From a virus, in the IMG/VR virus record IMGVR_UViG_3300048012_000265, positions 1 to 36,562 of that record: a DNA stretch of 36,562 nucleotides; one strand, given 5' to 3'. Position 1 is the stretch's first letter. Each line of letters begins with the position of its first letter. This document shows, one piece after another, positions 32,818 through 36,562 of this stretch. The position numbers were made by a program, and so were the translations under genes. The notes beneath the pieces are model-generated. The model made no database searches. It had not been told where the DNA came from and saw only the letters and a list, made by a program, of their open reading frames with translations.

Positions 32818-35800
32818 CGTATTTTATCAAAAAATTTATAGGATAGTTTGGAACTATCTTAATAGGTGAACCAAGTTTTGCAGTCATTACCAAGTCAGGA
32901 CCATCATATAAACCAATAGTAGTAGCAAATGGTGCAAGATAACTACCTGTTGTATCAGTTTTATCATTTTCATCATAATCTAAGAAATCCTGCATAATTC
33001 GTCTACCTCTATCTTTTCCCGTCTTTATATCCAAATACTGAATAATTTGGAATGGTTTGTATCGTGTTATAGCATCATCAATTGGATTAATTAAGCCGTC
33101 AACTAATGAAGTTCCTTTGCGACCTACAAAGTACCTAGCAAGAAGTTTTGCGTCATTGGCAGTAACTGCACCGTCACCGTCAATATCTAATCCATCTGCA
33201 CCCATATTAAAAATAGTATCTATTCGTTCAAGTATCTTTAACTCTTCTTCTGGATTTAATACATTATCTTTTGTAATATTCATAAGTGTATTCATTAAGA
33301 TGACATCTTCCGACTCACTTAACAATACATCCTCATTTGGCCACTTTTTATCTTGTTCAAGCACCAAAGAATCTCGTACTTCTTCGTCATCACTTGATTC
33401 TACTACTATTTTTCTAAATGTACCCATTATGTATCTATAAATGTAAGATACATCTAGTATTGTAAATTTCTTATCACCTGTTACATCAAAAGGAATATCA
33501 GAATATGTCACGGATGTCGGATTTGTACTAATATTAAATTCGTTTGGATTTACTTTACACAATATTTCATTCTCATAAATTGAATTTACTCCGTCAAATA
33601 AAATTTCGAATCCTCTGCGACCACCCCGTGTAAGCATTTCTTTAAAATAATTTCCAAGTTCCGTTATTACTGCAATTCCATTTTTGTAGAAAATGTTTCC
33701 AACATGGATTTTAACATTATCTCTTATTGTTCTAATATCGTAACTAATTATTTTTCCCTCTACGAATATATCTTGCTTTTCTAAGTTACCCCAAACGATA
33801 TCACCGGATGAAGTAAATACATGAGAACAACCATCAAATGAAACAATAGATTCTTCACCAAATCCCTCAATCGAGTCGATTGGCCAATCACCAACAATAG
33901 GTTCACCTACGAATATAAAATCAGAACTTAGTGCAACAGATGTACCATAACTTCCCATCACTCCATTTTTTTGCTTAATTGTTTTTATGTTTTTTATTTT
34001 TTCAAGAGTATTCTTATTTGTTATTTTGCAATAGATTGCAGTTCCTTGAATACTATTTCTGTGGATATAATATATAAATTCAACCTCTTCATCTGGGTCG
34101 AATCTATGACCCAATACTTTTAAATAGAAAATTACATAGTCTCCATCATATTCAGTTTTATCACGATATATACCACGGGTAAATGTTCCATGATCTCCAT
34201 CGACCAAACTTTCTTCGTCGGAAAGAAAAGATGCTTTGATTTCAAAATCATCAAGTGATTCCATTGACAATGCGTCAATTGAAGCAACATTTATTTTAAG
34301 TTTCAAATCTACAAAATCGTCACCAATAAATTCATGCTCAAACTTAGTAAACATAGACTCACCTACAATAAAAGAAGTTTCTTCGTTGTTTTCAGCACCA
34401 TGTGAAAAATCTGGTATGACAAAACTTTTTCCATTATTAATTATTGAAATTTTTGTTTGTTCAAGGCACGGTGATCCAATTAACAAATCTTTTCCTATCA
34501 TAGAAAGACTACTTCCAAACGAACTAGAATATCTTCTTTCATCATCGTCATCCTCGTATATTTTTCGTATAAACTCAATTGAACTTTCCTCTATTGAGTA
34601 AAAATATACAGAACCTGCGTTAAAATCTTTCTTGAAAATACTATTGAAATCAGAATCCGAATAAATTCTATCTCTTGAGTCACCTATAAACAAATACCTA
34701 CCGTTTGTCTCAAGTGTAATTCCAAACTCATGCTTCTTTGGTTCTTTATATGTAAACGGATATTTTACCTGTTCTTGTCTTTCTTGTGGAGTAATCGGAG
34801 TTGGGTTAATTGAAAAGTTAATGGCTGCAGGTGTATCAACTAAAAAATTTCCATCATACCTTCCTATATATAAAACATGATCACCATATGGAAGATTCTC
34901 CAGTTTTAATTGTTCAGTCAATTCAACCCGACCACCGTGAAAAATCCTACTACTATACAAGTCTTCACCAGAACCAAATACTTCATTTAATCTCCATATA
35001 AATCCCTGCGATGTTTTTTTATCAATTGATTTATTTTTTACATCAATTGTAATTGAATTTTTATTTATATTAAAGTTTATGTTGTCAAAAGAACTTGACA
35101 TATTTACTTTATTTCGGTCATAGTTGTAAGTGCCGGTTCTTGTAATTTTTTGAGTATACACCCACTCATCACAAGAAACATCCTGTTTTGGTCTTTTTCT
35201 AAAAACAAAAACTTCCTGATTATCTGTATATGGTGTTGATGAAATAAGTGTGTTTCCGTACAATTTTACTTTTTGACCAAGCATATCGGTTCCGGGTTGT
35301 CGTATAATAGTTACGAGTTTCCACATGACATCACCCTCACCATAATGAGGTGTATATCTATCCTCGTCAAACTTATGAAATCTACTAGTAGGCATTCCTA
35401 AGTCATTTCCATAGTAACTCAAGGTTTCATCTTTAAATGTTGCAATTTCATAATCATCGCAGATGTCTTCACCTTTTTCTGAAAAATAAGTCATTGGTGT
35501 TTCGTGTGGTGATGCGGATTGTATTTTCCATCTGTATATGGTTTCATTCAATTCCTTAAGTTTATCGCATACAGGAAAACCTAAGAAGTTATTTGATTTT
35601 TCATTAAAGCATAAATCATCGTGCGAGTCTGATATTCTATACCAAGGTGATGTTTTATCTCTAATAGACTTTTCAAAAATGTAAATAGCACCCTCGCAAT
35701 GATACATACCAGGTGCTCCTATTGCCATATAGTTGCCACTAATTGAAATTGATGAACCGAACTCAGATCCGGGTGTACCTTCTAATATATTTACAAGTCC

Positions 35801-36562
35801 CCAATGTTCAGTTCCTCCTTTGTTTATATCGTAAATAAAGACATGACCTTGTCTTGCCTCGTTACAGGCAGATGTAATGTGTGAACGAGAACTTCCGATT
35901 GCACAAGTACCATTTTTTAATTCAACCGCACCACCAAAATTATCATTTTGTGAATAATCGTCAGACGCAATTAAGTTTCCCAACTCTGTGACTAAAAAAC
36001 CATTTGAGTTTTGTTTTGACTCGTACAACAAACCTTCTTGTGTAAATGGGCATTTAAATTTTCTTATTCTTCTAAACTGCTTTTTAGATGGATCATATTT
36101 AAACAAAGAAGCACTACCTGTGAGAAAATCTGTTGGAGAATCTTGATCCATTGGACTACCAGATAGCACATAGTCACTTTCTGCAACTATATTTTTTCCA
36201 AATGATAATGTCTCAGAGTCAAACTTTGGTTTTAAGTTGGGAAATTCGATTTTATCTGAGTTTGCGTGTGAAATTTCAGTAATTTCATTAAACGAAGAAT
36301 TGCTTACAACCAAGTTAGTGCAACCATCATCTTCTATTTCAATTGTACCATATGGAGAACTGTAATCTTTTATTTTGAAATTATTTGGCTTAATTGTTTC
36401 ACCAAATTGATTTTTTGTAAATTCTATTACAAGAACATTATCTGTTAATTTTCTTTTCTCGTATCTATCGGTATCGTCTCTCAACACATCTCCATCGTCT
36501 CCGTCTGTTTTGTAATGACCTGTCTGTGATCCAAATACCATTAATGGGTTTTTAATATCTTC
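32810..36562 (-). CDS. Giant FG-GAP propeller and dockerin-like protein (5' end beyond window)
   Basis: At least 1250 codons; the frame is open to the window edge (EDIKNPL precedes the internal ATG at 36541, which has no Shine-Dalgarno sequence), so the true start is outside. Repeated blades such as NFGGAVELKNGTCAIGSSRS, FGSSISISGNYMAIGAPGM and YGTSVALSSDFIFVGEP are FG-GAP (integrin-like beta-propeller) repeats. Near the C-terminus two dockerin-type calcium loops occur: DVTGDKKFTILD and DIDGDGAVTAND followed by LLARYFVG. Such proteins bind surfaces or partner proteins, so a tail-fibre, baseplate or receptor-binding role is likely. The final ~40 residues (GSYLAPFATTIGLYD ... NFLIKYDS) resemble the closing segment of other phage structural proteins (from memory). 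The gene ends at a weak terminator. Confidence 0.8.
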   Translation of the reverse strand, partial: EDIKNPLMVFGSQTGHYKTDGDDGDVLRDDTDRYEKRKLTDNVLVIEFTKNQFGETIKPNNFKIKDYSSPYGTIEIEDDGCTNLVVSNSSFNEITEISHANSDKIEFPNLKPKFDSETLSFGKNIVAESDYVLSGSPMDQDSPTDFLTGSASLFKYDPSKKQFRRIRKFKCPFTQEGLLYESKQNSNGFLVTELGNLIASDDYSQNDNFGGAVELKNGTCAIGSSRSHITSACNEARQGHVFIYDINKGGTEHWGLVNILEGTPGSEFGSSISISGNYMAIGAPGMYHCEGAIYIFEKSIRDKTSPWYRISDSHDDLCFNEKSNNFLGFPVCDKLKELNETIYRWKIQSASPHETPMTYFSEKGEDICDDYEIATFKDETLSYYGNDLGMPTSRFHKFDEDRYTPHYGEGDVMWKLVTIIRQPGTDMLGQKVKLYGNTLISSTPYTDNQEVFVFRKRPKQDVSCDEWVYTQKITRTGTYNYDRNKVNMSSSFDNINFNINKNSITIDVKNKSIDKKTSQGFIWRLNEVFGSGEDLYSSRIFHGGRVELTEQLKLENLPYGDHVLYIGRYDGNFLVDTPAAINFSINPTPITPQERQEQVKYPFTYKEPKKHEFGITLETNGRYLFIGDSRDRIYSDSDFNSIFKKDFNAGSVYFYSIEESSIEFIRKIYEDDDDERRYSSSFGSSLSMIGKDLLIGSPCLEQTKISIINNGKSFVIPDFSHGAENNEETSFIVGESMFTKFEHEFIGDDFVDLKLKINVASIDALSMESLDDFEIKASFLSDEESLVDGDHGTFTRGIYRDKTEYDGDYVIFYLKVLGHRFDPDEEVEFIYYIHRNSIQGTAIYCKITNKNTLEKIKNIKTIKQKNGVMGSYGTSVALSSDFIFVGEPIVGDWPIDSIEGFGEESIVSFDGCSHVFTSSGDIVWGNLEKQDIFVEGKIISYDIRTIRDNVKIHVGNIFYKNGIAVITELGNYFKEMLTRGGRRGFEILFDGVNSIYENEILCKVNPNEFNISTNPTSVTYSDIPFDVTGDKKFTILDVSYIYRYIMGTFRKIVVESSDDEEVRDSLVLEQDKKWPNEDVLLSESEDVILMNTLMNITKDNVLNPEEELKILERIDTIFNMGADGLDIDGDGAVTANDAKLLARYFVGRKGTSLVDGLINPIDDAITRYKPFQIIQYLDIKTGKDRGRRIMQDFLDYDENDKTDTTGSYLAPFATTIGLYDGPDLVMTAKLGSPIKIVPNYPINFLIKYDS
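33120..33490 (-). other. Two dockerin-type calcium-binding loops
   Basis: The encoded segments DVTGDKKFTILD and DIDGDGAVTAND follow the EF-hand-like D-x-x-x-D-x-x-x-x-x-x-D spacing of type I dockerins, each followed by a helix with R/Y (IYRYIMG, LARYFVG). They lie about 100 residues apart in the C-terminal part of the giant protein. Confidence 0.7.

Noticed and set aside
1-36562. tRNA genes, CRISPR arrays, insertion sequences, integrase or attachment sites
   Set aside because: No cloverleaf-forming gap sequence, direct-repeat-spacer series, transposase/integrase gene or terminal inverted repeats were seen; gaps are too short and AT-rich.

Overview
This window is the late/structural gene block, plus part of the replication-recombination block, of a tailed phage with a contractile tail and T4-type morphogenesis genes. 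It encodes recognisable homologues of T4 gp13, gp14, gp15, gp17 (TerL), gp18 (sheath), gp19 (tube), gp20 (portal), gp21 (prohead protease), gp22 (scaffold), gp23 (major capsid), gp46/gp47 (SbcCD nuclease) and gp61 (primase). The DNA is AT-rich. All 34 genes lie on the minus strand, packed with 1-14 nt overlaps or short gaps, so the block reads from high to low coordinates. A lipobox lipoprotein and a family-9 (heptosyltransferase-like) glycosyltransferase suggest a Gram-negative host. The family resemblances suggest a marine phage, but the sequence does not prove the host.

Layout in the direction of transcription. (1) 36562-32810: a very large FG-GAP plus dockerin-like protein, cut by the window edge. 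(2) 32758-26539: a low-complexity protein, then a recombination/replication cluster of RuvC-like resolvase, gp61-type primase, the catalytic half of SbcD (gp47), a glycosyltransferase, and a protein in which the missing SbcD C-terminal region is fused in front of SbcC (gp46). (3) 26495-19976: a P-loop kinase, two small unknowns, an 835-aa fusion of an adenylyltransferase-fold domain with a ligase-like nucleotidyltransferase domain, a very basic protein, a small unknown and a four-cysteine protein, ending in a hairpin terminator. (4) 19908-10637: TerL, lipoprotein, portal, four unknown proteins, prohead protease, two unknown proteins with capsid-targeting-like N-termini, and a repeat-built acidic protein, ending in a terminator. 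(5) 10421-7664: scaffold and major capsid protein, terminator. (6) 7570-1470: neck proteins gp13 and gp14, tail terminator gp15, a small coiled-coil protein and the sheath, terminator. (7) 1390-81: a conserved-looking membrane protein and the tail tube, terminator.

How it works together: TerL and portal fill a prohead built from gp22 and gp23 and matured by gp21; gp13/14/15 join the head to the gp18/gp19 tail. Several unknown proteins start with a short amphipathic helix followed by (L/I)-x-E, the cleavage consensus of T4 gp21, so they may be core or internal proteins carried in the capsid.

Most noteworthy: a split SbcD whose C-terminal part has moved onto SbcC with a glycosyltransferase gene in between; the two-nucleotidyltransferase fusion protein with a capsid-targeting-like N-terminus; a primase whose zinc finger has lost most ligands; and a repeated AT-rich element just upstream of start codons that lack a Shine-Dalgarno sequence. 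No tRNA, CRISPR array, insertion sequence or integrase was seen, and no gene-free stretch exceeds about 215 bases.
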